DNA of 64,000 nucleotides from Prochlorococcus sp. AG-347-J14 (GCA_003281505.1 QCBU01000008.1:1-64000), one strand, 5' to 3'; counted from the stretch's first letter, positions 28,935 through 40,368 are shown. Notes: generated from the letters alone by a model not told the origin. Numbers and translations: made by a program.

Positions 28935-30560
28935 TTATTTTAGTTCAGAAATTTCTTTACCATAACCATAAGGTTCTTCAACTAATGGAGCTTCTCCTTC
29001 CCAATTTTCAACTGGAGGTGGAGAAGATGTTAGCCATTCAGGGGTAAGAGCATTCCAAGGGTTATCTCCAGCATCTTTTCCTTTTCTCACACTAAGGAAT
29101 ACATTAATTAAAAAAGGAATTGTACTTATAGCCATCAAAAGAGCTCCAATGCTACTAATTTGATTAACGAACTGGAATTGAGGATCATATTCTGCAACTC
29201 TTCTTGGCATTCCATTTAAACCAAGCCAATGTTGAGGAGCAAAGCACAAGTTAAATCCAATAAACGTAATAATAAAATGTAAAATTCCTAATTTTTCATT
29301 GAGCATTTTTCCAGTTACTTTGGGGAACCAATGATAAATTGAAGAGAAAATAATAAAAACAGTCCCTCCATAAACTATGTAATGAAAATGTGCTACCACG
29401 AAATAGGTATCATGTACGTGAATATCGAAAGGCACCTGTGCCAAAGCAACTCCCGTAATACCTCCAAAAACAAAATTTATAATAAATCCGCAAGAGAATA
29501 ACATTGCACTATTGATGGAAATTTTACCTCCCCATAATGTTGCAACCCAATTGAAAAATTTTATACCTGTCGGAACAGCAATAAATGCTGTTGCGATAGT
29601 AAAGAATAATCTCATCCAAGGGGGCGTTCCACTCGTAAACATGTGATGCGCCCAAACAACTAAACCTAAAACTACTATCCCCATTATTGAAAAAACCATT
29701 GTTGTATATCCAAAAAGTGGTTTTCTAGCATGTACAGGAAGTATTTCACTAACTAAACCAAAGGCAGGAAGGACCATTATGTATACAGCTGGATGAGAAT
29801 AAAACCAAAATAAATGCTGATAAACTACGACATTGCCACCTAAAACAGGATTGAAAAAACCTGTATTAGCAATGATATCGAAACTAAGTAGAATTAAAGT
29901 ACCTGCTAAAACAGGAGTTGACAAAACAACTAATAGACTTGTCCCAAGCATTGCCCAACAATACATTGGCAATTGCATAAGTTTTAATCCTGGCCTCCTT
30001 AGTTTGATAATGGTCGCGATAAAGTTTATTCCACCAAATATAGAACTGCCTCCAAGTAATAGAACGCTCAGAATCCAAATAATTTGTCCTGATTGAGGAG
30101 TGGTTATGCTCAAAGGAGGATAAGCCGTCCATCCAGCCTGAGCAGCACCCTCAACAAAATAGCTTGCTACCAGCATCAAACCTGAAGGAGGAATTAACCA
30201 AAAAGCTACGGCATTTAATCTTGGGAATGCCATATCTCTCGCACCTACATAAAATGGAATTAAATAATTTCCAAAAGCACCATTTACAACTGGCACTATC
30301 CAAAGGAATATCATTATTGTTCCGTGTAAAGTTAAAACTTGGTTATAAACATCTCTTGGCATAAAATCAGACATAGGACTTGCTAGTTCAATTCTTATAG
30401 CGCTCGCTAAGGTTCCTCCTATTAAGTAAAAGAGAAAACCACAAACCAAGTATTGAATCCCAATAACTTTATGATCAAGGCTAAAACTAAAGTACCTTAG
30501 CCAACCTTTAGGTTGTAGACTTTGATTTTTAGTTTTTTGTGGATCAATTGATATTGTCAT
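28935..30560 (-). CDS. ctaD: Cytochrome c oxidase subunit I
   Basis: YQHLFWFYSHPAVYIMVLPAFG, WAHHMFTSG, HDTYFVVAHFHYIVYGG. Confidence 0.98.
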   Translation of the reverse strand: MTISIDPQKTKNQSLQPKGWLRYFSFSLDHKVIGIQYLVCGFLFYLIGGTLASAIRIELASPMSDFMPRDVYNQVLTLHGTIMIFLWIVPVVNGAFGNYLIPFYVGARDMAFPRLNAVAFWLIPPSGLMLVASYFVEGAAQAGWTAYPPLSITTPQSGQIIWILSVLLLGGSSIFGGINFIATIIKLRRPGLKLMQLPMYCWAMLGTSLLVVLSTPVLAGTLILLSFDIIANTGFFNPVLGGNVVVYQHLFWFYSHPAVYIMVLPAFGLVSEILPVHARKPLFGYTTMVFSIMGIVVLGLVVWAHHMFTSGTPPWMRLFFTIATAFIAVPTGIKFFNWVATLWGGKISINSAMLFSCGFIINFVFGGITGVALAQVPFDIHVHDTYFVVAHFHYIVYGGTVFIIFSSIYHWFPKVTGKMLNEKLGILHFIITFIGFNLCFAPQHWLGLNGMPRRVAEYDPQFQFVNQISSIGALLMAISTIPFLINVFLSVRKGKDAGDNPWNALTPEWLTSSPPPVENWEGEAPLVEEPYGYGKEISELK

Positions 30561-31360
30561 AAATTAACCTCTGGTTTCTTATTTTTGTTAAACCATTCGT
30601 TGTAATCAGATTCTTCTTCAACAATTATGGAGGCTCTCATCCCTCCATGATATGGTCCACATAATTCTGCGCAAATTATCGGATATTTTCCTACTTTTGT
30701 AGGAGTAAAATTTAAAATGGTCGGTTGTCCAGGAATGATATCCTGTTTAATTCTGAATTCTGGTACCCAAAAAGCATGAATGACATCTTTGGATTCCATT
30801 TTCATTGATACTTTTTGATCAACAGGAACGTGTAGTTCTCCCGAAATGAAATTGCCCTTTGGATAATTGAAAAGAAATGCAAATTGCATAGCTGAAACTT
30901 CTATTGATAAATTATTTATTGCTATTTCATTATCGGAAGTTTGACTTATTCCAGCCCATATTTTTTCAGTGTTAGAGCTCATCATTTCGTGGTTATGATT
31001 TAGTTCTTTCATACCTCCCATTCGATCGTAGATGTTGTAGCTATATAAACCTATTAATAAGACAATTATTGAAGGGATAATTGTCCATACAATTTCTAAG
31101 CTTAAATTGCCCTCTAAAGCTATACCATCTCCTATCTGATCATTTCTTTTCCTAAACTTAAATAAGCTATAAATAACAGCTATTGTCATTCCTATAAAAA
31201 TAATTAATCCAATGATGAAAAGAATTTTAAAAAGTTCATCGTAAATTGGTGCATTAATACTTGCTTCTGCTGGGAGCAAATTTACATTAAAACCAATCCA
31301 AAAAGATATAGCAAAAACGAGTGAAATAATTAGTATTAAATAAATGTTTTTATTTAACAA
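30557..31360 (-). CDS. ctaC: Cytochrome c oxidase subunit II
   Basis: DVIHAFWVPEFRIKQDIIPGQ, CAELCGPYHGGMRASI (CuA site). Confidence 0.97.
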   Translation of the reverse strand: MLNKNIYLILIISLVFAISFWIGFNVNLLPAEASINAPIYDELFKILFIIGLIIFIGMTIAVIYSLFKFRKRNDQIGDGIALEGNLSLEIVWTIIPSIIVLLIGLYSYNIYDRMGGMKELNHNHEMMSSNTEKIWAGISQTSDNEIAINNLSIEVSAMQFAFLFNYPKGNFISGELHVPVDQKVSMKMESKDVIHAFWVPEFRIKQDIIPGQPTILNFTPTKVGKYPIICAELCGPYHGGMRASIIVEEESDYNEWFNKNKKPEVNL

Positions 31361-31574
31361 TTGATCTCTAAAAATTTGTTTTATATTCTCAAGATATTCA
31401 ATTTTTTTAATCCTGCATCCTTTGTTAAAAGAAAAACATTTAAATTCACAACTTCTTAAGATTTATGAAATAAAAGGCGTATTATTAATAACTTTTTAGA
31501 GTTAATTGTCAGGGAAAAAAGATTAAATTAGTAAATTATTTTTTAAATTAAACATATTAATTTTTAATTAATGT

Positions 31575-32549
31575 TTGGTTTTTGAATCTAATTTATTATG
31601 CAAAATAATAGGTTTTATCCATTTGATTAATAACCAATTATATAAATCAAAATATCTGACAATTTTTAAAAAATTGGGAAGTCATAGTGTATTTGCACTT
31701 GTCGCACTCATCGTAATTGGAGGTGCTACGAGAGTCATGGAGGCAGGACTTGCCTGTCCAGATTGGCCATTATGTTATGGATCTTTTTTGCCTTTTAAAC
31801 ATATGAACCTAAGAGTATTTCTAGAGTGGTTTCATCGTCTAGATGCTTTTCTGATTGGAATATTAATTCTTTTTAAATTTGCGCTTTCCATTATTTGGAA
31901 AAATGAAATTCCTAATTGGTTACCTAAAACTTATTCATTATTACTTTTTCTCGTTATTGTCCAAGGATCCTTTGGAGCTTTAACTGTAATAAACCTGCTT
32001 GATTCATATACTGTTACTGGCCATCTTTTAATAGCTTTTCTACTTCTCATTACAACAATTTCAATAAATCAAAATTTAGAAAATGACGACATTGAAGAGC
32101 CATTAATTTGGTGGAGATTATTATTTTTTGTTCCTCTTTTACTTACTCTGATTCAATCTTTTATTGGCGTAAGGCTTTCATCAACCTGGTCAGCACATAT
32201 TTGCTTATCTTTTAATAAAGAATGTCTAATTCTAAATACACATAAATTATTTGCTTTTCCAATTGCTTTTTCAATGTTATTGATTATTGCAATTGCAATT
32301 TATAAGAGAAGTTTGCTTAATGAAAATTGGAAATATCTCGCAACACTTATTTTTCTCTTGTTTTCCCAAATTACTTTGGGTGTTTTAAGTCTTAAAACAA
32401 ATTTGAATGAACCTATTTTTATTATTGGCCATCAACTTAATGCCTCTTTATTTATTGCGATATTAACAACATTGATTTTTAAAAATCCTTTTACAAAAAA
32501 AGGTCTAAACCACTCCCTTAATCCCCAAAACGTCGGTATCAACTCATGA
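31575..32549 (+). CDS. ctaA: Heme A synthase / COX15-CtaA family
   Basis: [43 protein letters not shown]; directly upstream of ctaB. Start codon uncertain. Confidence 0.93.
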   Translation: MVFESNLLCKIIGFIHLINNQLYKSKYLTIFKKLGSHSVFALVALIVIGGATRVMEAGLACPDWPLCYGSFLPFKHMNLRVFLEWFHRLDAFLIGILILFKFALSIIWKNEIPNWLPKTYSLLLFLVIVQGSFGALTVINLLDSYTVTGHLLIAFLLLITTISINQNLENDDIEEPLIWWRLLFFVPLLLTLIQSFIGVRLSSTWSAHICLSFNKECLILNTHKLFAFPIAFSMLLIIAIAIYKRSLLNENWKYLATLIFLLFSQITLGVLSLKTNLNEPIFIIGHQLNASLFIAILTTLIFKNPFTKKGLNHSLNPQNVGINS

Positions 32550-33547
32550 ACAGTAGTAATTTAGAAAACCTGAACTATAAATCTTCAATTAGGGATGAAG
32601 TTGTACCTTCAAGAAAAAGATTAACTTTGCCGCCTTGGCTTGAAGTAGCAAAACCTAGATTAATCCCACTTTTACTGGCCACAACTTTGGGAGGAATGGC
32701 TTTAACAGAAGAATGGCCTTTGTCTTCCCCGAAACTTATCTGCACTTTAGGAGGAGGCGCTTTGGCAGCAGCAGCAGCAGGAGCTCTTAATTGCTTGTGG
32801 GAAATGGAATTAGATAAAAGGATGATAAGAACTAGCAAAAGAGCATTGCCAGCAGGAAAGTTGTCATCTGAGACTGTATTTTTAGCAGCCGTATCCTGTA
32901 CTTTGGCAGCTTCTATGCTTTTAGTAAGTGGAGTAAATTATTTGGCTGCGGGTTTAACTCTTCTTGGTTTATTTAGCTACGTAATTCTATATACAGTTAT
33001 TTTAAAACCTCGTACAACAAAAAACATTGTTTTCGGAGGAGTTGCTGGTGCGATACCACCCTTAGTTGGAGCGTCTGCTGCTACAGGGCATGTAGGTCTT
33101 AGTGGTTGGTGGTTGTTTGGTTTAGTAATGTTATGGACTCCAGCTCATTTTTGGGCACTTGCAATTTTGTTGAAGGATGATTATGCATCTGTTGGTATTC
33201 CTATGCTCCCTTCTGTTAAAGGATCTGTTTTTACTGCTAAAGCTATTTCTCGTTACGGATGGGCAACAGTTTTAATGAGTCTTATGGGAGTCTTTGCTCT
33301 TCCTGAAGGGGGTCTCTTATACGGAATTATGTTATTACCATTTAATGGAAGACTTATGCAGTTAATAAATGAATTAAATAAATCTCCTGATGATATTTCA
33401 AGAGCAAAGTCTCTTTTTAGGTGGTCTATTCTCTACATGTTTGGCATTTGTCTTTTGTTATTAATTTCCAGAACCCAACTATCCGTAGAATTTGAGCAGC
33501 AATCTATGCAAATATTTTTATCTATTGTATCCCTGCTTAGTAATTAA
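32546..33547 (+). CDS. ctaB: Protoheme IX farnesyltransferase
   Basis: [61 protein letters not shown] overlap with ctaA. Confidence 0.97.
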   Translation: MNSSNLENLNYKSSIRDEVVPSRKRLTLPPWLEVAKPRLIPLLLATTLGGMALTEEWPLSSPKLICTLGGGALAAAAAGALNCLWEMELDKRMIRTSKRALPAGKLSSETVFLAAVSCTLAASMLLVSGVNYLAAGLTLLGLFSYVILYTVILKPRTTKNIVFGGVAGAIPPLVGASAATGHVGLSGWWLFGLVMLWTPAHFWALAILLKDDYASVGIPMLPSVKGSVFTAKAISRYGWATVLMSLMGVFALPEGGLLYGIMLLPFNGRLMQLINELNKSPDDISRAKSLFRWSILYMFGICLLLLISRTQLSVEFEQQSMQIFLSIVSLLSN

Positions 33548-33583
33548 ATTAGATGTAAGATGTTCTTTAAGTAAATAGTAAGT

Positions 33584-34603
33584 TTGATGAATTATATAAA
33601 AGTTAAAGGGCTCTCAAAATCTTATTCCGATATCAATGCATTAAAAAATTTATCGATGGAAATTGAAGCTGGCACATTATTCGGAATACTAGGTCCAAAT
33701 GGTGCTGGCAAATCAACACTAATAAAAATACTCTCTACTTTAATAGAGCCTGATAGTGGAGAAGTTTTTATAAATAATATTAATCTGATAAAAAATTCAA
33801 GGAAAATTAGAGAATTAATTGGTTATGTTGCCCAAGACATTGCACTTGATAAAATATTAACTGGACGAGAGCTTTTGGATTTTCAATCAGATTTATATCA
33901 CATCAATAAAAATAAAAAATTTGAAAGGATAAAGAAATTAATAGATCAATTAGAAATGAATGATTGGATTGATCGTAAGTGCGGAACTTATTCAGGGGGA
34001 ATGAAAAGAAGAATAGATCTGGCAGCTGGACTTTTACATTTGCCCCAAGTATTAATATTGGATGAACCTACTGTTGGTTTAGATATTGAAAGTAGAAATA
34101 TTATATGGCAACTTTTGAAAGATTTGAGAAATAATGGAATGACCATTATTTTAAGTAGCCACTATCTTGATGAAATAGATAAATTGGCAGACAGATTAGT
34201 GATAATTGATGATGGAAGAGTTATAGCAAAAGGGACTCCTGCAGAGCTCAAAAATAAATTAGGAGGAGATAGAGTAACTTTGAAAGTAAGAGAATTTAGT
34301 AATCAGGAAGAAGCAAAAAATATATGTAAAATTTTATCTTCAATAGATGGAATTAGTCAGATTATCATAAATGAAGCTCAAGGTTTCTCGATAAATTTCA
34401 TAGCAGATAAGCAAAAAGATTTACTCGCGAAGCTAAAAGTGGAATTGGCCTTCTCAAAGTTTGAAATTTTTTCTCTTACACAAAGTCAGCCAAGCTTGGA
34501 TGATGTATATCTTCAGGCAACTGGGAAAACATTATTAGATGCGGAAATTTCTATGGCAGGGAAAAGAGATTTTAAAAAAGAATCAAAGCAATCTATGCGA
34601 TAA
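33584..34603 (+). CDS. ABC transporter ATP-binding protein (ABC-2 / DrrA type)
   Basis: GILGPNGAGKSTLIKIL, YSGGMKRRIDLAAGL, LILDEPTVGLD. Confidence 0.95.
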   Translation: MMNYIKVKGLSKSYSDINALKNLSMEIEAGTLFGILGPNGAGKSTLIKILSTLIEPDSGEVFINNINLIKNSRKIRELIGYVAQDIALDKILTGRELLDFQSDLYHINKNKKFERIKKLIDQLEMNDWIDRKCGTYSGGMKRRIDLAAGLLHLPQVLILDEPTVGLDIESRNIIWQLLKDLRNNGMTIILSSHYLDEIDKLADRLVIIDDGRVIAKGTPAELKNKLGGDRVTLKVREFSNQEEAKNICKILSSIDGISQIIINEAQGFSINFIADKQKDLLAKLKVELAFSKFEIFSLTQSQPSLDDVYLQATGKTLLDAEISMAGKRDFKKESKQSMR

Positions 34604-34651
34604 AAAAACTTTTGGTTAACTAACTATAATGAATACTAATTACTGCTAATT

Positions 34652-35476
34652 ATGGAATTAAAACAGTATAATTTATTCTTTTTATATCAAGAAACATTTG
34701 CCTTAACAAAGAGATTATTTATTCAATTAAAAAGAAGACCATCAACTCTTTTAGCAGGAATATTACAACCAATAATTTGGCTTTTTTTATTTGGGGCATT
34801 ATTTTCTAAAGCTCCTGAAGGTTTTTTACCAGGAGTCGATTCTTATGGGAATTTTTTAGGAGCAGGACTTATTGTTTTTACTGCTTTTAGCGGAGCCCTA
34901 AACTCTGGTCTTCCTTTGATGTTTGATAGAGAGTTTGGATTTCTTAATAGATTACTTGTGGCTCCTTTAACCAGTAGATTATCCATAGTTTTATCTTCTT
35001 TTTTTTACATAACAATCTTGAGCTTTGTTCAGAGTATTGTAATAATGATTGTTTCATACATTTTGGGTTATGGATGGCCCAACTTATATGGTTTAGGCAT
35101 TGTATTTACAACACTAATTTTATTGGTTCTTTTTGTCACATCAATAAGTTTATGTTTAGCATTTGTTTTGCCGGGACATATTGAATTAATCGCTCTTATA
35201 TTCGTAATAAATTTACCTCTTCTATTTGCGAGTACTGCTTTAGCTCCAATCTCTTTTATGCCAAATTGGCTGGGGTGGTTAGCTTCACTAAATCCATTAA
35301 CTTTTGCTATTGAACCTATTAGGACTGCCTATACACAAACTATGAATTTAGAATTAGTGGCTTTACATGCCCCATATGGTGATTTAACTTGTAAGAGTTG
35401 TATCTCAATTTTATTTTCTTTAACAGTTTTTTCCTTGATTATTATAAGGCCTCTGTTAAATAGAAAGTTAAATTAG
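34652..35476 (+). CDS. ABC-2 type transporter permease
   Basis: LQPIIWLFLFGALFS, FDREFGFLNRLLVAPLTSRLSIVLS, SLNPLTFAIEPIR. Confidence 0.93.
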   Translation: MELKQYNLFFLYQETFALTKRLFIQLKRRPSTLLAGILQPIIWLFLFGALFSKAPEGFLPGVDSYGNFLGAGLIVFTAFSGALNSGLPLMFDREFGFLNRLLVAPLTSRLSIVLSSFFYITILSFVQSIVIMIVSYILGYGWPNLYGLGIVFTTLILLVLFVTSISLCLAFVLPGHIELIALIFVINLPLLFASTALAPISFMPNWLGWLASLNPLTFAIEPIRTAYTQTMNLELVALHAPYGDLTCKSCISILFSLTVFSLIIIRPLLNRKLN

Positions 35477-35483
35477 AAATTTT

Positions 35484-35915
35484 ATGCTTTTAAAAAATCA
35501 TTTAATAGAAGTTTTTAAACAAGCCTCTCTAGAAAATAATTTTTTGCTTAAAGAAAATGTTGTTCTCAAGTGGGTCCATAGATTTGGGATTGATTCACTA
35601 AGTGATTTATTAATCCATAGTTCACCACAAAAAGAAAATCAGCGTGAAGAAGAAAATCAAGAACAGATCTCTTCAATTGATAAAGTACATGAAGAAAATC
35701 AAGAACAAATTAAGCTTGCATTATCAAAAACTTTTGAAAATATTGAAGAAACAAAGTGGGTATCAAATGGCCTGGAAATTCCTAGCAATAATGGAATATC
35801 AAGCAAAAATAAAAATCTTAATGAAATAAATCAATTTGCTGAAACTCCAAAATTACCCTTACCTTATATTAAAAATTTAAGAAAGTGGATTAACAACGAT
35901 AAAAAAGCTAGTTAG
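35484..35915 (+). CDS. Hypothetical protein with Glu/Gln/Asn-rich linker
   Basis: 143-aa ORF; KENQREEENQEQI...HEENQEQI repeat; 7 nt after the ABC-2 permease. Confidence 0.6.
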   Translation: MLLKNHLIEVFKQASLENNFLLKENVVLKWVHRFGIDSLSDLLIHSSPQKENQREEENQEQISSIDKVHEENQEQIKLALSKTFENIEETKWVSNGLEIPSNNGISSKNKNLNEINQFAETPKLPLPYIKNLRKWINNDKKAS

Positions 35916-35918
35916 CTT

Positions 35919-37664
35919 TTACATCATACCCGGCATTCCCATGCCACCCATTCCTGGCATTCCCATGCCACCCATTCCTGGCATTCCCATGCCACCCATA
36001 CCCGGCATTCCCATGCCACCCATTCCTGGCATTCCCATGCCACCCATTCCTCCCATTGGATCTCCACCTGGTCCCCCAGGGGCAGCGGCTTCAGGTTCTG
36101 GAATGTCAGCCATCGCAACTTCTGTTGTGAGGAGCATAGCTGCAATAGATACTGAATCTTGAAGAGCTAATCTTATTACTTTGGTTGGATCTAATATTCC
36201 TGAATCTTTTAAATCCTCATATTGTCCTGAATTAGCATTAAAACCTTTGTTAAGCCTTTGAATTTCAGAGACAACTACATCACCATTAAAACCAGCATTT
36301 TTTGCTATTTGTTTGGTAGGTTCCAAAAGGGCTTCTTTAACAATATTTATCCCTGTTCTTAAATCATCAGAAGATGTTTCACTTAAATTTAAAAGGTCAT
36401 CTGATATTTCAATTAAAGTTTGTCCTCCTCCAGAAACAACACCCTCTTCAATAGCAGCTTTCGTAGCATTAAGGGAATCTTCGATTCTCAACTTTTTATA
36501 CTTCATCTCTGTTTCTGTAGCAGCTCCTACTTTGATAAGAGCTACTCCTCCAGCTAGTTTGGCTATCCTTTCATTGATTTTATCCTGATCATACTCAGAT
36601 TCAGTTATATTAACTTCTCTCTTTAATTTCTCTACTCGCGCTTTAACTAAATCTTTAGTGTCTTCGAAGGCAACTATTGTAGTTTTATCCTTTGTGATAG
36701 TTATTTTTTGTGCTTTACCTAAATCTTTAATCGATACTTTATCAAGTGTCATCGATTTATCTTCGCTAATTAACTTAGCCCCTGTAAGAATTGCAATATC
36801 TTCAAGGGCTGCTTTTCTTCTCTCACCAAATAACGGAGCTCTAACGCAAGCAACATTTAAAACCCCACTATTCTTATTCAAAACCATAGTGGTTAAAGCC
36901 TCTCCTTCGATATCTTCAGCAAGAATTAGAAAAGGTGAGCCTGACTTCTGTATTTCTTCAAGTATTGGTACTAGATCAACTAAAGTTGAGATTTTTTGAT
37001 CAGTTATTAATATTTTAGGGTTTTCAAGTTCACAAACTTGTCTTTCTTGGTCTGTTACGAAATATGGAGAACTATAACCTCTATCAAAAGACATCCCTTC
37101 AGTTATGTCTAATTCTGTATCTAGTGATTGAGATTCTTCAACAGTTATTACACCATCTGAAGTAACAATATCCATTGCTTTCGAAATTATTGATCCAATT
37201 TCTTCATCACCTCCAGCACTAACTGTTGCAACTTTTTGGATATCAGAACCACTTAATGAAATACTTTTGGAACTTAATTTCTCTAAGACAAAAGCTAAGC
37301 CTGCCTCCATCCCTTTTTTTAACTCCATAGGGTTGGCGCCAGAAGCAATATTTTTTAATCCCTCCTGAACCATCTTTTGAGTCAAAATGGTTGCTGTTGT
37401 TGTTCCATCACCAGCACTCTCTTTTGTCTTGGATGCAACTTGTTCTATTAATTTCGCACCTAAATTAGAAATAGGGTTTTCAATCTCGATCTCTTTAGCA
37501 ACTGTAGATCCATCTCTTACTATATCTGGCGAACCAAATTTCTTTTCTATTACTACGTTTTTTGCTTTTGGCCCAATAGTAACCTTTACTGCATTAGCTA
37601 CGAAATTCACACCTTTTTCTAGCGCTTCTCTTGATTCATTAGAAAAACTTAACTGTTTAGCCAT
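35919..37664 (-). CDS. groL: 60 kDa chaperonin GroEL with extended GGMGMPGM C-terminal repeat
   Basis: [28 protein letters not shown]-terminus (GGMGMPGM)x5-M. Confidence 0.98.
   Translation of the reverse strand: MAKQLSFSNESREALEKGVNFVANAVKVTIGPKAKNVVIEKKFGSPDIVRDGSTVAKEIEIENPISNLGAKLIEQVASKTKESAGDGTTTATILTQKMVQEGLKNIASGANPMELKKGMEAGLAFVLEKLSSKSISLSGSDIQKVATVSAGGDEEIGSIISKAMDIVTSDGVITVEESQSLDTELDITEGMSFDRGYSSPYFVTDQERQVCELENPKILITDQKISTLVDLVPILEEIQKSGSPFLILAEDIEGEALTTMVLNKNSGVLNVACVRAPLFGERRKAALEDIAILTGAKLISEDKSMTLDKVSIKDLGKAQKITITKDKTTIVAFEDTKDLVKARVEKLKREVNITESEYDQDKINERIAKLAGGVALIKVGAATETEMKYKKLRIEDSLNATKAAIEEGVVSGGGQTLIEISDDLLNLSETSSDDLRTGINIVKEALLEPTKQIAKNAGFNGDVVVSEIQRLNKGFNANSGQYEDLKDSGILDPTKVIRLALQDSVSIAAMLLTTEVAMADIPEPEAAAPGGPGGDPMGGMGGMGMPGMGGMGMPGMGGMGMPGMGGMGMPGMGGMGMPGMM
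35932..36051 (-). repeat. 24-bp tandem repeat, 5 copies, encoding the GroEL C-terminal GGMGMPGM tail
   Basis: ggcattcccatgccacccattcct repeated with minor variation. Confidence 0.92.
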
Positions 37665-37795
37665 GTTTACTCATTCTTTGGTCTTATTCTAATCTCCCAT
37701 AGAATCATTTTTAAGGGATATTTAATTAAGTGGGGAAAGCCGAATTTCTTTTAATAAGGCATACAAATTAACTCAAATAAGAGTATCTTTAAGTT

Positions 37796-37975
37796 ATGGA
37801 AGAAACAAATAATCTTATTTTTACTCTTACCGCATTCCTTGCGATTGCTATGACACTTATATACTTTCCTTTAAGATTTTTCTTGACGTTAACTGCTAGA
37901 AGTCGAAGACTTAAACTTTTACAAAAAATTAGAAGGTTAAGAGATGAATTAGGCCAGCCTTATCAAAGCACATAA
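37796..37975 (+). CDS. Small single-TM hypothetical protein (59 aa), absent from supplied ORF track
   Basis: MEETNNLIFTLTAFLAIAMTLIYFPLRFFLTLTARSRRLKLLQKIRRLRDELGQPYQST*; stop abuts the fabG stop at 37976. Confidence 0.7.
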   Translation: MEETNNLIFTLTAFLAIAMTLIYFPLRFFLTLTARSRRLKLLQKIRRLRDELGQPYQST

Positions 37976-38725
37976 TTAAATACTCATTCCTCCGTCTATA
38001 CTGATTGTTTGCCCTGTAATGTAATTTCCAGCATTACTTGAAACTAAGAATGACACTAAGTTTGCAATTTGAGCACAACTTCCTAATTTCCCTAAAGGGA
38101 TAACTTTTAGTATCTCTTCAGTATTAAGTTTTTCAGTCATCTCTGTTTCTATGAATCCTGGAGCAATTGCATTTACTTTTATACCTCTTGAAGCAAATTC
38201 TTTAGCGCAAGTTTTGGTAAATCCAATAACTCCAGCTTTGGCGGCAGAATAATTTGCTTGCCCTGGATTTCCAATTATTCCAACAACAGATGAAATATTT
38301 ACGATGTTACCACTTCTTTTTTTCATCATAAATTTTGAAGCATATTTTGTACAAAGAAAAACTCCTTTTAAGTTTGTATTTAGTACGTCATCCCACTGTT
38401 CTGATTTCATTCTCATCAATAGTCCATCTCTTGTAATGCCAGCATTGTTAATGAGGATATCAATGGTGCCATTGATTTTAATTATTTCTTCAAAAGCTAA
38501 ACTGACAGAATCTTCTTTTGAAACGTTAAATTTTAATTTATGAGCTTTACCTCCCGAATTTTTTATTGAATTTACAACTTCTTCAGCCTTTTCATCAGAA
38601 GAAGAGTAATTAATAAAAACTTCTGCTCCTAAGCGACTTAGTTCTAAAGCAATTTCTTTACCAATTCCTCTGCTAGCTCCAGTGATTAAAGCAACTTTTC
38701 CTGATAATGAATTTTTATTGAACAT
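37976..38725 (-). CDS. fabG: 3-oxoacyl-[ACP] reductase
   Basis: ALITGASRGIGKEIALEL, ILINNAGITRDGLLMRM, NYSAAKAGVIGFTK, ITGQTISIDGGMSI. Confidence 0.97.
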   Translation of the reverse strand: MFNKNSLSGKVALITGASRGIGKEIALELSRLGAEVFINYSSSDEKAEEVVNSIKNSGGKAHKLKFNVSKEDSVSLAFEEIIKINGTIDILINNAGITRDGLLMRMKSEQWDDVLNTNLKGVFLCTKYASKFMMKKRSGNIVNISSVVGIIGNPGQANYSAAKAGVIGFTKTCAKEFASRGIKVNAIAPGFIETEMTEKLNTEEILKVIPLGKLGSCAQIANLVSFLVSSNAGNYITGQTISIDGGMSI

Positions 38726-38817
38726 TATGAAATTTTATAATTTTCAATCGTAGTACTATTTGTGTAAAGATATTGCTTTTATTTATAATTGTCTAGAAAA
38801 TATTAAGACCTTCTATT

Positions 38818-39489
38818 GTGTACTTTTTAATACCAGCTGCAGGGAGCGGTAGCAGAATGCAAGCTGGAAAAAATAAATTACTTATTGATTTAGAGGGAGA
38901 GTCTTTGATTTATTGGACACTTAAATCAGTATTTTCTGCAAGCTCAATAAATTGGGTTGGAATAATTGGGCAACCGAAAGATAAAAATTTATTATTAAAT
39001 TCAGCAAAGGATTTTGCCCATAAAGTTCATTGGATTAATGGTGGTGAAACCAGACAACAGTCAGTTTTTAATGGTTTAAAAGCGCTGCCAAAAGATGCTG
39101 AAAAAGTTTTGATACATGATGGTGCTAGATGTCTAATTAATCCTGAATTGATAGACCTTTGTGCCAAGAAATTAGATGAAAATGAAGCTGTAATTTTGGC
39201 TACTAAGGTAACTGACACAATAAAGATTGTTGATAATGAAGGTTTTATTAAAGAAACACCAGATAGAAATTATTTATGGGCAGCGCAAACTCCTCAGGGC
39301 TTTTTAGTAGATAGATTAAAAAAAGCTCATAAGATGGCAATTGATAAAAATTGGAATGTCACAGATGATGCCTCACTATTCGAAATGCTTAATTGGAAAG
39401 TGAAGATTATTGAAGGAACTTATTCAAATATAAAAATTACATCCCCTATAGATTTGAAAATAGCAAAACTTTTTGTGAAGAACCCCTAG
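38818..39489 (+). CDS. ispD: 2-C-methyl-D-erythritol 4-phosphate cytidylyltransferase (GTG start)
   Basis: [49 protein letters not shown]. Confidence 0.97.
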   Translation: MYFLIPAAGSGSRMQAGKNKLLIDLEGESLIYWTLKSVFSASSINWVGIIGQPKDKNLLLNSAKDFAHKVHWINGGETRQQSVFNGLKALPKDAEKVLIHDGARCLINPELIDLCAKKLDENEAVILATKVTDTIKIVDNEGFIKETPDRNYLWAAQTPQGFLVDRLKKAHKMAIDKNWNVTDDASLFEMLNWKVKIIEGTYSNIKITSPIDLKIAKLFVKNP

Positions 39490-40359
39490 TTAAAAAGGTG
39501 TATCGATACTAAGAATGCCATTGTCACCATTTAAGGTGGCTTCGTATCCTAAAGGAATGCAAGCATTTCCTGATATGTGACCTATTGGGAGTGCAAAAAG
39601 AATAGGAAAATCAAACTCTTTGAGTCTTTCAATAATGCAGTTTTTTAGTAAATCTTGCGATTCAAAGTCACAGGAATCATTAGAAAAACTTCCGAATCCA
39701 ATACCAGCAATTTCAGCAAGTGTTTTAGTCATTCTTAGGTAAGTCAACATGCGATCAATTTTATAAATATCTTCATTAATATCTTCAAAAATTATTATTT
39801 TCCCTTTGCAATCTGGAAAGTGATTAGTGCCAATTAAAAAAGTAGCAATAGTTAAGTTAGAAACGATAATTTCCCCTTTAGCTTTCCCACCTCTTAAAGG
39901 AATTCCTCTTATGTCCTCAACATATCCTTCAAAAAGTAAATTTCTTAATCTTTCAAGACTCCACTCTGGCTCTTTGAAAAGGCCAGTAACCATGGGTCCA
40001 TGAATAGAACCTATAAATCCTTGAGAATATTTAGATAGTAATAAAGAACATGTATCTGAGAATCCAAGCATTAAACCATGCTGCCAAGAAGGTTCTTTTT
40101 CTAATATTCTTGCTGAACCCCAGCCTCCCTTTGCAAAAATTATTAGCTTACTATTTTGTGCTTTTTCCAGTTCTTCAAATCTACTGAGATCATCACCTGC
40201 AAAATAACCAAACTTTTTTGACAGAGAATTATTTTCATTAATTTCCAACCCCCAGTTTTTTAAGATTTCTATACCTTTTTGAAAATTTTCTTTTTCATCA
40301 ATAAAGGAGCCAGGAGCTAAAATATCTATTTGATCACCTTTTTTTAATCTAAAGACCAT
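39490..40359 (-). CDS. LD-carboxypeptidase / MccF-like S66 peptidase
   Basis: LAPGSFIDEKENFQKGIEILKNWGLEI, IIFAKGGWGSARIL, GFSDTCSLLL. Confidence 0.9.
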   Translation of the reverse strand: MVFRLKKGDQIDILAPGSFIDEKENFQKGIEILKNWGLEINENNSLSKKFGYFAGDDLSRFEELEKAQNSKLIIFAKGGWGSARILEKEPSWQHGLMLGFSDTCSLLLSKYSQGFIGSIHGPMVTGLFKEPEWSLERLRNLLFEGYVEDIRGIPLRGGKAKGEIIVSNLTIATFLIGTNHFPDCKGKIIIFEDINEDIYKIDRMLTYLRMTKTLAEIAGIGFGSFSNDSCDFESQDLLKNCIIERLKEFDFPILFALPIGHISGNACIPLGYEATLNGDNGILSIDTPF

Positions 40360-40368
40360 TTTTAGAAT

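Noticed and set aside
29833-30364. ORFs on both strands inside ctaD
   Set aside because: Shadow ORFs of cytochrome oxidase subunit I.
35924-36162. Repeat ORFs in alternative frames over the groEL 3' end (VAWECQEW and PPIPGIPM repeats)
   Set aside because: Alternative-frame readings of the 24-bp repeat encoding the Gro[10 protein letters not shown] tail.
36313-37692. Series of plus-strand ORFs opposite groEL
   Set aside because: Antisense ORFs produced by codon bias of the conserved groEL gene.
37665-37795. Looked for a CIRCE element (TTAGCACTC-N9-GAGTGCTAA) upstream of groEL
   Set aside because: No convincing inverted repeat of that form found.
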